Assembly: GCF_016429065.1 (NCBI RefSeq)
Contig: NZ_JAELTX010000028.1
Location: forward strand, 1-45,552
DNA length: 45,552 nt
From: Pedobacter sp. ASV17
GTDB taxonomy: Bacteria > Bacteroidota > Bacteroidia > Sphingobacteriales > Sphingobacteriaceae
Direction of reading: 5' to 3'
Within the stretch, counting starts at the first letter, position 1; each line of letters starts with the position of its first letter. The notes beneath the pieces are model-generated. The model did no database searches, was not told the DNA's origin, and worked only from the letters and a program-made list of their open reading frames with translations. Positions 15,326-24,480 of the stretch are shown piece after piece. A program made the position numbers and the translations under genes.

Positions 15326-16457
15326 AGACGCCTTCAGAAAAATTTTCCATGCGGAGCCTATGCTCGTTAAATCGCCCGGTCGTATCAATATCATTGGCGA
15401 ACATACCGACTACAATGGTGGATTGGTGATGCCTGCCGCCATTAACAAAGCGGTGTATGTAGCCATTTCTAAACGAGATGACGAACAAGTCCAACTGTAT
15501 GCCGAAAGCTATGAGGAAAAATACGTGGGCAGCATTAGTGCAGTCAGCAAAAGCGAAAAAGCTTGGGCCAATTATATCCTTGGTGTAGTTCATGGCTTAT
15601 TGAAACGAGGCTTTGAACTTTCAGGCTTCAACCTTTACATTTATGGCGATGTGCCACTAGGTGCAGGATTATCATCCTCAGCGGCTATTGAGTGTGCCAC
15701 GGCCTATGCTTTAAGCGAGCTCCACAGCCTTGCTATTCCAAAAATGGATTTGGCGCTCATTGCTCAAAAAGCAGAACATGAGTTTGCAGGTGTAAATTGT
15801 GGTATCATGGATCAATTTGCTTCGGTATTTGGTCAAAAAGATTATGCCATGATGTTGGATTGCGAATCGTTGGAACACGAATATATCCCTTTAAAATTAG
15901 AGGGTTACAAACTGGTATTGTTTAACACCAATGTAAAGCATTCCTTAAGCGAATCGGCCTACAATAAAAGAAGAGAGCAATGTGAACAGGGTGTGGCCTG
16001 GGTTAAAGCACATCATCCCGAAGTGGAGTATTTAAGGGATGTGAGTCCAGAAATGCTATCGGAATACGTATTGCCTAAAGATGCCGAGGTATACACCAAA
16101 TGCAGCTATGTAGTGGCAGAAATAGCTCGTGTAAAAAAAGCCGCAGCAGCATTAAAGGATGGCAGATTAGCCGAGTTGGGCGAATTGATGTTTGAAACCC
16201 ATGAAGGCTTGAGCAAAGCTTACGAAGTAAGTTGTAAGGAATTAGATTTTCTGGTAGAACAGGTGAAAGAGGTAGAGCAAGTGTTGGGTGCTAGGATGAT
16301 GGGTGGTGGATTTGGTGGTTGTACCATCAACATTGTAAAGGATGAAGCCATTGATGATTTGACCGCGAAACTTACACAACTTTATCATGAGCAATTTGGC
16401 TTAAACCTGAGTACTTATGTGGTAGAAACTGGAAACGGTTCGGAAGTCGTAGATTAG
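15306..16457 (+). CDS. galK: Galactokinase
   Basis: This is a 383-aa GHMP kinase that phosphorylates galactose with ATP to galactose-1-phosphate. The galactokinase signature GRINIIGEHTDYNGG is at 25-39, the GHMP ATP-binding loop PLGAGLSSSAA at 117-127, the catalytic Asp in CGIMDQFAS at D169 and the C-terminal glycine motif GARMMGGGFGGC near 330. Its start lies within the last 20 bases of galT. No mutarotase or epimerase gene follows, so the remaining Leloir steps must be encoded elsewhere. Confidence 0.96.
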   Translation: MNPQSLKDAFRKIFHAEPMLVKSPGRINIIGEHTDYNGGLVMPAAINKAVYVAISKRDDEQVQLYAESYEEKYVGSISAVSKSEKAWANYILGVVHGLLKRGFELSGFNLYIYGDVPLGAGLSSSAAIECATAYALSELHSLAIPKMDLALIAQKAEHEFAGVNCGIMDQFASVFGQKDYAMMLDCESLEHEYIPLKLEGYKLVLFNTNVKHSLSESAYNKRREQCEQGVAWVKAHHPEVEYLRDVSPEMLSEYVLPKDAEVYTKCSYVVAEIARVKKAAAALKDGRLAELGELMFETHEGLSKAYEVSCKELDFLVEQVKEVEQVLGARMMGGGFGGCTINIVKDEAIDDLTAKLTQLYHEQFGLNLSTYVVETGNGSEVVD

Positions 16458-16493
16458 TTATCGACGCTATTTTCAACACTTATTAAAAATTAA

Positions 16494-16536
16494 AATCCTA
16501 CTTCAAGCGAAACATAAAGTTAATTGAAGTAGGATT
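16494..16536. terminator. Hairpin downstream of galK
   Basis: A perfect 13-bp inverted repeat (AATCCTACTTCAA at 16494-16506, mate at 16524-16536) with a 17-base loop lies 36 bases after the galK stop. No T-run follows on the plus strand. A T-rich stretch follows on the minus strand, so it may act on transcription from either side. Confidence 0.6.
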
Positions 16537-16693
16537 AAGAAATACTTTCTATGCATCAGATTTTCAGGGCAAAAACACCAGTTTTCTGCTATTATTTATG
16601 GTTCTGTCACTTCGTGGACAAACTTTTATCAGTAGTTTTTATTATTTTATTTACCCTTTTTCGATTATTAAATTTATCATAACAACCAGTAAA

Positions 16694-16765
16694 GCTGATG
16701 CTGAAATAAATTCAGCATGACGAACCGCTCATCTAACGTCACCCTGAATTTATTTCAGGGTCAGC
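16694..16765. repeat. Paired REP-like element (BIME-like)
   Basis: Two 29-bp arms (16694-16722 and 16737-16765) are inverted copies of each other with about four mismatches around a 14-base spacer. Each arm contains its own hairpin (ATGCTGAA/TTCAGCAT and ACCCTGAA/TTCAGGGT). The head CGTCAcCCTGAATTTATTTC is shared with the array elements at 27438-28672. It sits between the ends of two convergent units (galK and the FAD oxidoreductase). The remainder of 16458-16810 holds the galK hairpin and no gene that I can see. Confidence 0.75.
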
Positions 16766-16810
16766 AAAATAAAGCTGCCATCATTCCACTAAAAATCAAT
16801 CGAACTCTAG

Positions 16811-19087
16811 CTAGTAACACCTTACCCCAAACAACGCTGCTGGGACATGCTCTGATGGATGCTCTAATGTTATCGTCAAGTGCTTCGTGCTAATAGCTTT
16901 GTCCAGAACAATGGTATTGAGGGTTTGGTAGTTGGCTGTCTTTTCAAAAACAACATTGCCCAAATCATCTTTAATGGTGTAATTACGCACACAGAAAGGC
17001 ATCACGTCTTCAGGGTGTCCCATTAAAACACTTTCCATCGGATGGTCGTAATCGGTATCAAAAAACAGTTCAATCTTTTGAATGGTCTGTGCCTCGTCCC
17101 ATGCTATCTGAAGGCTAGGCGCCTTGTCTTCTTTTGCGGCCACCCATGCATTTGGTTCGTTAACCGGACGGTAAACACCAGTTTTAATGTTCTCTTTTCC
17201 AAATTTGTTTAAAGATGGATTCAATTTAAAAGCCACGTTATGTCCTTCTGGCCTACGTTGAGGACACCAAAATTCAAATTCATCTACGCCAATGTCTTCG
17301 GTTGGAACTTGCTTCCCAAAATTAGACACCGCTTTATTTACCGAATTAAATACAGAAATCACTCCCGTAACACGTTGTTGGCTAAGGTGTAATTTTACTT
17401 TAGGATTTTTATGGAACACGATAAACGCATAAGCCGTTTCGGTAAGTTGGGCAGAAAAATCGACATGCAAACAATTGCGCCCAGCTTGTATGGCCAAGGT
17501 TTGTTTTTCAAGAATGACATCAGGCGTATAATTCGTTGATTTTCCACTGATTCGAAGTTCAACTTCTAGTTCTGTCGCTTCATCAGCCTCTGCATGAAAA
17601 ATCACTTGAGGCACTTTACCTTCGTTTAACGGCAACATTTGTGCGGTAGCAATTTCCAAGCTTTTCAGTAATTCCGAAGGTAATTCTTCTAACACGTATT
17701 CACTTGATGCGGATAACTTGGCTGTTTGTACCAAATCTGCACCATCGTTTAACGCATAGCCAGGAATATGCTGACCGCTTCTCAGTAATTCATCCTGCAA
17801 TTGACCAATCAGGTTTTGATGAATAATCTCCGCTGGATTTACATTATTTTCCTTCGCTACAAATGCAGCCATCCCTACTGCTTGGCCCACATGTGCCGCG
17901 GTTGCCATTACTCTTGTGGAAGCAAATGCTACGTGTGTAGCACTGATGATGCGCCCGGTAAGGAAAAGGTTTTTGATGTTTTTGCTGTATAAACAACGGT
18001 AAGGAATTTGGTAAATCCCTTTACTGTGCCATTGGTTGCAACCAGGTTTTTCACTGAATACGCCATCTGCCGGATGAAGGTCAATGGACCATCCGCCAAA
18101 TGCCACGGCATCATCATGAGTGTTTTGTTCGATGATATCTTGTTGGCGCAACATGTAATCGCCTTCAAAACGACGACTTTCTCTTTTACCAGGAATGGTA
18201 CCTACCCATTCTAAGGTCATGGTTTCTGCTTCTGGGAAATTGCCCGAATTTTTAATGTAATTCCAAGCGCCATAAACTACTTTCCACAGCTCCATTTTAA
18301 TCTTTTCGGTATCATGCACCGTATCCAATCGTCCACCATATTCCAACCACCATAGTTTACAGCCGTACTCTTTGGTATTAAAGTTTCTAAAGCGTGGTAT
18401 TTCTGTAGTGATGTCTTGTAAAGCAAAATTAGGCACGGTAAATTTCACAGGTTTGCCCGTGTCTTTGGTGTAGAAATACAAACTGTGTCCAAGCAATTCA
18501 CCATACTCTTTGGATGGTGCAAATTTTTCACCAAACTCTTCAGTACTTTCGGCACCCATCCTAAAAGCAGCCCCTGCTAAAAAGCCTACAATTCCATCGC
18601 CAGAGGCGTCACAAAACAAAGGAGCATGGATATGGTATTCGGTAGAATTCTGACTGCAAAAAGCTTTTACCGATGAAATTTTTTCTGGGTCAGATTTATG
18701 CACTTCGTGAACTGCAGTGTTTAGCAAAAGTGTGATGTTAGGCTCAGCCAATATTTTATCCAATAGGATGGTATCAAATATTAAGGCATTTCCTTCTTTG
18801 TTTTTATAGGTATTTTCTACCAAAATTTCGTCGATGACACCACCTTCTCTGCTCCAACGGTTATTGTTGCCCATGTGAGAGGTTGCCCCCAAAATCCATA
18901 AACGAACTTCACTGGATGAGTTACCCCCTAAAACAGGTCTATCTTGTACTAAAACTACTTTTACACCTTTACGAGCAGCAGTAATGGCAGTACAAACCCC
19001 TGCCAGCCCACCGCCTATCACTGCAAAATCTGTGGTTAATTGATTAGATTTTAAATTACGGGAATGTGTTGCCTCTGATATGATCAT
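16811..19087 (-). CDS. FAD-dependent oxidoreductase (PF12831-type) of the polysaccharide locus
   Basis: This is a 758-aa protein without a signal peptide, so it is probably cytosolic. Near the N-terminus is a Rossmann FAD site: DFAVIGGGLAGVCTAITAARK with GGGLAG at 25-30 and a closing acidic residue at D49, followed by the RPVLGGNSSSEVR motif typical of the FAD_oxidored family. SGDGIVGFLAG lies near 170. Residues ~470-758 are beta-rich (two sandwich-like modules, ending LTITLEHPSEHVP...FGVRCY), resembling a galactose-binding-like domain. Relatives sit in sugar-degradation loci of many bacteria, but their substrates are mostly unknown. It is the last gene of the locus and appears to have its own promoter with an (ACCAN)4 element. 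Confidence 0.8.
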   Translation of the reverse strand: MIISEATHSRNLKSNQLTTDFAVIGGGLAGVCTAITAARKGVKVVLVQDRPVLGGNSSSEVRLWILGATSHMGNNNRWSREGGVIDEILVENTYKNKEGNALIFDTILLDKILAEPNITLLLNTAVHEVHKSDPEKISSVKAFCSQNSTEYHIHAPLFCDASGDGIVGFLAGAAFRMGAESTEEFGEKFAPSKEYGELLGHSLYFYTKDTGKPVKFTVPNFALQDITTEIPRFRNFNTKEYGCKLWWLEYGGRLDTVHDTEKIKMELWKVVYGAWNYIKNSGNFPEAETMTLEWVGTIPGKRESRRFEGDYMLRQQDIIEQNTHDDAVAFGGWSIDLHPADGVFSEKPGCNQWHSKGIYQIPYRCLYSKNIKNLFLTGRIISATHVAFASTRVMATAAHVGQAVGMAAFVAKENNVNPAEIIHQNLIGQLQDELLRSGQHIPGYALNDGADLVQTAKLSASSEYVLEELPSELLKSLEIATAQMLPLNEGKVPQVIFHAEADEATELEVELRISGKSTNYTPDVILEKQTLAIQAGRNCLHVDFSAQLTETAYAFIVFHKNPKVKLHLSQQRVTGVISVFNSVNKAVSNFGKQVPTEDIGVDEFEFWCPQRRPEGHNVAFKLNPSLNKFGKENIKTGVYRPVNEPNAWVAAKEDKAPSLQIAWDEAQTIQKIELFFDTDYDHPMESVLMGHPEDVMPFCVRNYTIKDDLGNVVFEKTANYQTLNTIVLDKAISTKHLTITLEHPSEHVPAALFGVRCY

Positions 19088-19121
19088 ATTAAAATACTCG
19101 GTTATCTTGGTTATTATAAAT

Positions 19122-19152
19122 TTGGTATGGTTTGGTTTGGTCTGTAAATATA
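19122..19152 (-). promoter_or_regulatory. (ACCAN)4 element A with a weak -7 box upstream of the FAD oxidoreductase
   Basis: On the minus strand, four direct pentamers ACCAA ACCAA ACCAT ACCAA occupy 19141 down to 19122. The -7-like TATATTTA (19152-19145) lies 3 bases upstream, but no -33 TTTG is found at good spacing. The start codon at 19087 is 34 bases downstream. The arrangement matches two other sites at 27293-27312 and 31503-31522. Confidence 0.6.
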
Positions 19153-19206
19153 TTAATAAATCTTATAAATTTCCATTCAACCGAAAATTATCCGTATTTA
19201 TCGCGG

Positions 19207-22200
19207 TTAATTACTGGTGCCGTTTACCGTTACCGACAGGTTCTTATTTACCCCGTTCAGCGTTAATTGTAAGTTGAGCACCACTTGCTGACCATAAGGG
19301 ATTTTTTTCAAAGACCACTCATAGGGATAGGCCACTCGTTGCAGGGTATTTGAATCAAGATTAGTGGTCAAATTAGCTTCTGCATTTTCCAAAGGTGGGG
19401 TGTCCAGATAGGCGTAAATAGAATCCCAACCGAATGGAGACCTGATCCTGAACACATAAAAAGTGCCCCAATTACTATCTACCGTAGTGGTGTACATTCC
19501 TTGTGGCAACTTGGGAGCCTTGGCTTCCTTAAATGGGGTGCTTAAAGGAAATGAAAGCGCCGAAACACTTTTTGCACCTAAAGTAAGTTGCGTAGTGCGA
19601 CCATTCATCACCGTAGTGGTTGGCGTACAATTATCATTGGCATAAAGTTCACTTGATGAATTAGATGCTACTTTTACGCTGTCTGTAAGTGTTAAACTCA
19701 CGGCAGCAGGGTTTGGAGATTCATTTAAGGCGATGACCCAAAATTTGTTTTCGGAAATGGCCGTAAGGTAATTCACATCGGGATTACTCGATTGAACCAA
19801 ATCTTTCTTCAACAATAGCGTGGCTTCTTTATCTGTATACACTTTACCCTTTCCTCCCCCAAAAATCCGATTGTTGAACCAAACGAATCCTTCTTGCCTG
19901 CTGTATGGAAAATTGATATTTCCCTGCGAACGTTGCATGGCTTCGGTGACTAAAAAATCAACCGAAAAGGCTAATTGGGAAGGAATATGATGATAATAAA
20001 TAGAGGTCACATCAGGTCCTACATACGGATAATCTGCCTTTAAAGGCACATCGGTAAAACCTCTTGCATAATAACCTGGGTAGTTAGCAAAACGGCCAAT
20101 AACAGAGTTACGTGCATAGGTTTGAAAAATATCTCGGTTATTGTATTGGAATATACGCAACAAGTTGGGTGCCCAATTGGACATGTAAACGTGTAGAATT
20201 TGAGCTTTAGGAAAGAAAAGTGTTACCGGTTGTTCGAAGCCTAAACCTACGGGCGAAACAAGATCTTGAGCAACTTGTTTTTCCTGTACATCGCCAGCCA
20301 CACGAGGATAGCCCAAACGATATTGTTGGTTTCCTTTCCACCAAATGGTGGTGGTTCCACTGTAATTATTGCCTGGGTGAATGGTTTGCAGATTGGTGGT
20401 TACTTTAGGATAAGACCTGATGCCCGCAATGGTATAAAAGGCCGATTTTTCTGCCGCCGTTAAATAGCGGCTGTATTTTGTGAGCTCATAAATATCCATC
20501 AAATCCCACCAGTTAGGGTAAAACGAGGTGTTATAAAAACCATTTTCATCTAGGGCAGTCGTCTTGGTCGCATATACATCGTTGGTGAGAAACAAATCAG
20601 CACCCCGAATGGCATCACTTAACCACGATGCGCTTTGGGTCATGCGGTAAGCCGCCAATTTTTCCGTCCAACTATTGGTGGTGGTTCGCAGTTCGCCATT
20701 AGGCAATGCCAAGTCCACCAACCAAGGGTTAGCTCCTTTGGTCAGCTTATCCAAACCTTCAAAATAGGCCACATTAAACTCCTTACTGTATGGACTTAAT
20801 TTGAGCGAGCTTTCGGTAGGCGTGTACAAAGTACCAAGCTTGTTAGACCACCTGTAGCCACGTCGTGAGAGGGTATATTCGATAGCGGGGAGGGCTCTTT
20901 TAAGGTACATGTCTTCATCTTGTCCAAGTACCGCCGCCGAAAGTAACGCTAAGGGTGAAGTATTAACCACTACTGGGGCAATGACAGGGTTTTGTTCAAT
21001 GTCATAAAATCCTTTCATGGTGGTATCCCAACCTGATGCATTGTCGTTCTTAATTAGGTCTACCATATTTAAGGCCGCATTGGTTAGCGATGTAGTGCCT
21101 TGTTTGCGGTAATCTTTAACCTCGTAAACTTTGTTAGACAGGTATTCTAAAGCACCATCCCAAGTACTTGGTAGAGCTCCTATCATAAATTCACGTGTAA
21201 TGGACTGTCCAGCGTTCAGCTTTGAATCGGCAAAACCTAAAATGGGCCCGAAAGCCAAAGGTTGTACCTGGTTACTCTCGTTCTTCAGCGAAAATCCCAT
21301 TGGAGAAGTTTCGCCCGTGGCCCATTCTAACGGAAAGTTTGATAATGCACCGGCCACAAAATAACTGTAAGGCGTATTGTTCACCGTAGTTTCAACAATA
21401 CTTACGGGTTGTGGGGTAAGCGCACTTGGAACCATCAGCGGCTGGCTGGGCAAACGCTGGTATTGAAACATAGGCGGCAACTGCACATTTTTTACCGCAC
21501 TTGCAGCAATGGGCTGTAAAGCAGCCACGGCAAAACTGTAATAGCCTGTTGTGCTTGCCTGATAATTAAGTGTTAAGCTTAAGTGATTGGCTCCTGCTGC
21601 CAGTTTCCATGTTCCCGTTAAGGTGTATCCACTATCGCTGGCATAGGTCACATTTATTTGCTCATCGGATATTTTGTTAACAGCAGTAGCCCTGCACAAT
21701 AGCAATTGGCCAGCACTAAAAGGATTTTTACCGTTGGCTTGGTCAAATACCGAAAAGGTTTGACCCATGCTTTGAAACGTACTCATTCCTGCTGCATTTT
21801 CCCAAGCGGGGTTAACGCCAATAAAGTTGACATCGGGCGTGGCTTCATGCAGTAAAAAAACCCTGTTGGATTCTACCCCTGTATTCACGGCAGTCCATTG
21901 GCCACCATTATACAAACTGGTGGTGCTCACGATACGAGGTAAATTAGTGGCCGCATCTATTACCGTAACAAACTGTAGTTTTAACTTGCCGTTGTTCATT
22001 TCGGCATTGGTGGTTGCGGAGCTGGTTATGGGTAGATACGGCGCTGCCACTAAAGCTGAGGGCGGAATTGATTCCAGTTTTTTAGGACTTAATTTAAAAG
22101 CCTGTAATGCCGTTAAACTTTGCAGGTTAGGGTTAAACGAGGTAACAGTGGTTAATAGCAAGGCATCACAACGGCCAAAATAACCTCTGGTGTCCTTGAT

Positions 22201-22617
22201 GCGTAAAAGCGTTTCGTTCGTATCAAGTGTAGCGGTACCCACTTTTTCCCAGTAATAGCCATCTTGTCCGTGTATGCCAGATTCCTGGCTCATGGCCACC
22301 TCATTTACGTAAATCAAGAATCGTCGTGTACCAGGTCTATTATCGGGATAATCACGAGAGCGGGTCCATATATCGTAGGTGCCAGCGGTTTTAACACTAA
22401 TGGCGGTATAGGCATTGGCGTTTGGTGTAGCGGTTTGCCCCACACTTAAAATGGCGCCGCCCGAAACGCCAATTTCATTACTGCTTACCCACCTATCGGG
22501 AAACTGAAATTCTTCGGCTTCTACCAAAAAGGTATTGGTGGTTGTTTGTGCTTTAATTTGAATCAGACAGCTGATGAAAAAAAGAAAGCCTGTGAACAAT
22601 ACTTTAGCTTGTTTCAT
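19207..22617 (-). CDS. Large secreted beta-sandwich plus alpha-toroid protein (1136 aa), putative glycan-active
   Basis: A signal peptide ends at KAQ (residue 24). Residues ~28-165 form a carbohydrate-binding-like module (FLVEAEEFQFPDRWV, then YDIWTRSRDYPDNRPGTRRF and DGYYWEKVG). Residues ~190-470 are a beta-sandwich containing VKNVQLPPMFQYQRLPSQP. Residues ~490-900 are helical hairpins suggesting an (alpha/alpha) toroid, with SPLALLSAAVLGQDEDMYL, FYNTSFYPNWWDLMDIYELTKY and YHHIPSQLAFSVDFLVTEAMQRSQG. A C-terminal beta part follows. It is a full-length paralog of the 1153-aa protein at 33012-36473. The order sandwich-then-toroid occurs in several glycoside hydrolase clans, but no family or catalytic residue can be assigned. 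It starts 10 bp after the stop of the propeller gene upstream. Confidence 0.7.
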   Translation of the reverse strand: MKQAKVLFTGFLFFISCLIQIKAQTTTNTFLVEAEEFQFPDRWVSSNEIGVSGGAILSVGQTATPNANAYTAISVKTAGTYDIWTRSRDYPDNRPGTRRFLIYVNEVAMSQESGIHGQDGYYWEKVGTATLDTNETLLRIKDTRGYFGRCDALLLTTVTSFNPNLQSLTALQAFKLSPKKLESIPPSALVAAPYLPITSSATTNAEMNNGKLKLQFVTVIDAATNLPRIVSTTSLYNGGQWTAVNTGVESNRVFLLHEATPDVNFIGVNPAWENAAGMSTFQSMGQTFSVFDQANGKNPFSAGQLLLCRATAVNKISDEQINVTYASDSGYTLTGTWKLAAGANHLSLTLNYQASTTGYYSFAVAALQPIAASAVKNVQLPPMFQYQRLPSQPLMVPSALTPQPVSIVETTVNNTPYSYFVAGALSNFPLEWATGETSPMGFSLKNESNQVQPLAFGPILGFADSKLNAGQSITREFMIGALPSTWDGALEYLSNKVYEVKDYRKQGTTSLTNAALNMVDLIKNDNASGWDTTMKGFYDIEQNPVIAPVVVNTSPLALLSAAVLGQDEDMYLKRALPAIEYTLSRRGYRWSNKLGTLYTPTESSLKLSPYSKEFNVAYFEGLDKLTKGANPWLVDLALPNGELRTTTNSWTEKLAAYRMTQSASWLSDAIRGADLFLTNDVYATKTTALDENGFYNTSFYPNWWDLMDIYELTKYSRYLTAAEKSAFYTIAGIRSYPKVTTNLQTIHPGNNYSGTTTIWWKGNQQYRLGYPRVAGDVQEKQVAQDLVSPVGLGFEQPVTLFFPKAQILHVYMSNWAPNLLRIFQYNNRDIFQTYARNSVIGRFANYPGYYARGFTDVPLKADYPYVGPDVTSIYYHHIPSQLAFSVDFLVTEAMQRSQGNINFPYSRQEGFVWFNNRIFGGGKGKVYTDKEATLLLKKDLVQSSNPDVNYLTAISENKFWVIALNESPNPAAVSLTLTDSVKVASNSSSELYANDNCTPTTTVMNGRTTQLTLGAKSVSALSFPLSTPFKEAKAPKLPQGMYTTTVDSNWGTFYVFRIRSPFGWDSIYAYLDTPPLENAEANLTTNLDSNTLQRVAYPYEWSLKKIPYGQQVVLNLQLTLNGVNKNLSVTVNGTSN

Positions 22618-22627
22618 ACCTCAAACA

Positions 22628-24244
22628 TTATTGTTTAATAAATTTTGTACTTATCTCTCCTTGTGTGGTGCTTATGCTAGCAATGTAGGTTCCTAGAACG
22701 AGGTTAACCCGCGGTTTTATTTTGGTAAAGCCTGCGTCTAGCTTGAGTTGCTCAGTGCTTACTACTTTTCCACTCATATCGATAATCCTTAAAGTGGTTA
22801 AAGCGGCTTCGGGCATGTTAATGAGCATTTCCAGCACTTTATCATTGGGATAGATGGCTTGAATGGTAGCGGTAGCCGTAGTGGTGAACTGCATGAAACG
22901 AACGTCGGATAAGCTGAACTGTCCGTTAGTATCTACCGATTTTAAGCGATAATAGTTTAACCCTTTGAGCGGATTGGTATCTACGTATCTATAATGAATG
23001 GGCTTATCGGAATAACCATTGGCTAAAACCCTTCCAATTTCCTTAAATTGTCCATCGTCCTGTGCCCGTTGTATTTCAAAATAAGCGCTTTCTTTTTCTG
23101 AAGATGAGGACCAGTTGAGTGTGGTAGTCAGGTTACTTTTTTGTACTGAAAATACCTGTAATGAAATAGGCAGTACCTCATTTGGAGGAACGGGCGTAAA
23201 CGAATAACATACGCCTCTGAAAACGGTATTTGCTGCAGCGGTTGCCAATACTACTGGCGTGGCCGAAAATGTTCCATTTAAACCGCTGTTATCGGTAATG
23301 CTCACCAACTCGCCACCGCCCGCATCACCAGTACCACTTTTACGGGTGGCATACATCACCACACTGCCATTAGTGGCATTGCCCGTTATTCCCACATATT
23401 GGTCATTGGCCACTCCTATTTTTCCGTTGCTTACCCATGTTCCGTTAACCAAGGAGTATTTAAAAATTCCAGCGGTATTATCAGCCACATACAGCACATC
23501 TGGGCCAGGTACGGTATTGCATACATCGGCCAAAAAAAACTGGCAAGGGCTTCCTGTTGCGGGGTAACCAGGCAAATTGGCCACCGCTTGTCCTGTGATA
23601 GGCAGTACACCTGGCCCAACGGTAGCAATTCTGGTATCGCCACTGGTAGAAGACATGTACAATTGTCCATCGAAAACATTGATGGCACGCCCCGTAACGG
23701 TGGTTAATGCTGTAGAGGTAGTAGCCCCTACTTGTGCATAGCGAACTCCCGTAGTTCCGCCCGTCATCCAAATGCCGTTATTTCCGTCAAAAACAGCACA
23801 ACGGGCATTTACGGCCGAAAAGGCATCGGTAACACTGGTAGAAGTATTGATGGTATTGTTGGCGTAAATAATGCCTGCAGTTCTGTTGATGGTACTGCTT
23901 ACAGAAGTACCAACGGAGGCTGTTCCCAAGGCGGCATCATAACCAAATAAGCAAACAGATTGCCCATCGGGAGATAGCACGGGATAACCTTCATAAGCAT
24001 ATTTGCCAGACAGGGTTAACTTTTTATGGGTCCCCGAGCTGACAACGGGCATCGCAATGGTTCTGATTAAAGTTCCAGAAGTATTGTATTCATCCAAATA
24101 AACAGGGGTTGCAGCAGTAGTGAGCGAGGCACTGCCATCGCCAATTCTTACTACGAAAATGTTTCTATTGGATAAATTTTGAGCATGCAGCTCCAGTACT
24201 GTGCAGCAGATGAGCAGCAGCAGCAAATAGCCATATCGTTTCAT
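22628..24244 (-). CDS. Secreted propeller-like protein with T9SS sorting domain (538 aa)
   Basis: A signal peptide covers residues 1-22 (ending HAQ). Residues ~25-355 are a repetitive all-beta region rich in Gly, Thr and Asn (IFVVRIGDGSASLTTAATPVYLDEYNTSGTLIRTI, IYANNTINTSTS, VLYVADNTAGIFKYSLVNGTWVSNG), most like a beta-propeller. An FN3-like domain follows at ~370-455 (LNWSSSSEKESAYFEIQRA, YYRLKSVDTNGQFSL). A type A T9SS C-terminal domain is at ~460-538 (LRIIDMSGKVVSTEQL, GTYIASISTTQGEISTKFIKQ). It should therefore cross the outer membrane by T9SS and be displayed or released. It is the most divergent of three tandem paralogs and is probably co-transcribed with the 1136-aa gene 10 bp downstream. 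Function unknown. Confidence 0.78.
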   Translation of the reverse strand: MKRYGYLLLLLICCTVLELHAQNLSNRNIFVVRIGDGSASLTTAATPVYLDEYNTSGTLIRTIAMPVVSSGTHKKLTLSGKYAYEGYPVLSPDGQSVCLFGYDAALGTASVGTSVSSTINRTAGIIYANNTINTSTSVTDAFSAVNARCAVFDGNNGIWMTGGTTGVRYAQVGATTSTALTTVTGRAINVFDGQLYMSSTSGDTRIATVGPGVLPITGQAVANLPGYPATGSPCQFFLADVCNTVPGPDVLYVADNTAGIFKYSLVNGTWVSNGKIGVANDQYVGITGNATNGSVVMYATRKSGTGDAGGGELVSITDNSGLNGTFSATPVVLATAAANTVFRGVCYSFTPVPPNEVLPISLQVFSVQKSNLTTTLNWSSSSEKESAYFEIQRAQDDGQFKEIGRVLANGYSDKPIHYRYVDTNPLKGLNYYRLKSVDTNGQFSLSDVRFMQFTTTATATIQAIYPNDKVLEMLINMPEAALTTLRIIDMSGKVVSTEQLKLDAGFTKIKPRVNLVLGTYIASISTTQGEISTKFIKQ

Positions 24245-24389
24245 ACTACAGTTTTGGTTAGTTTAACTTATTGTATTAGCAACAGTCGTTCGTTACCGCT
24301 GAAATGATTGATAACAGCAGTTCTTTTTATAAATTAAAAAGGGTTCCTAAAAAAGTAGTCCGTTATTTCAAAACGGAACAAAGTGGAGT

Positions 24390-24425
24390 GAAATCTAGCT
24401 TTCAAATAACTTTAAGCTAGATTTC
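24390..24425. terminator. Hairpin between the second and third propeller genes
   Basis: A perfect 12-bp inverted repeat (GAAATCTAGCTT at 24390-24401; mate at 24414-24425) with a 12-base loop, 55 bases downstream of the stop of the 24481 gene on the minus strand. The adjoining CGTCGAAATGACG is a small palindrome of the same REP-like type. It may reduce transcription into the next gene. The remainder of 24245-24480 shows no gene. Confidence 0.6.
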
Positions 24426-24480
24426 TCCTCCTATCGTCGAAATGACGACAAAGGCCAATTTCGGGCAACCTCTTCTCTAT

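Noticed and set aside
19080..19277. Small plus-strand frame over the (ACCAN)4 region
   Set aside because: It spans the start of one minus-strand gene, the intergenic region and the end of another; no coding signal.
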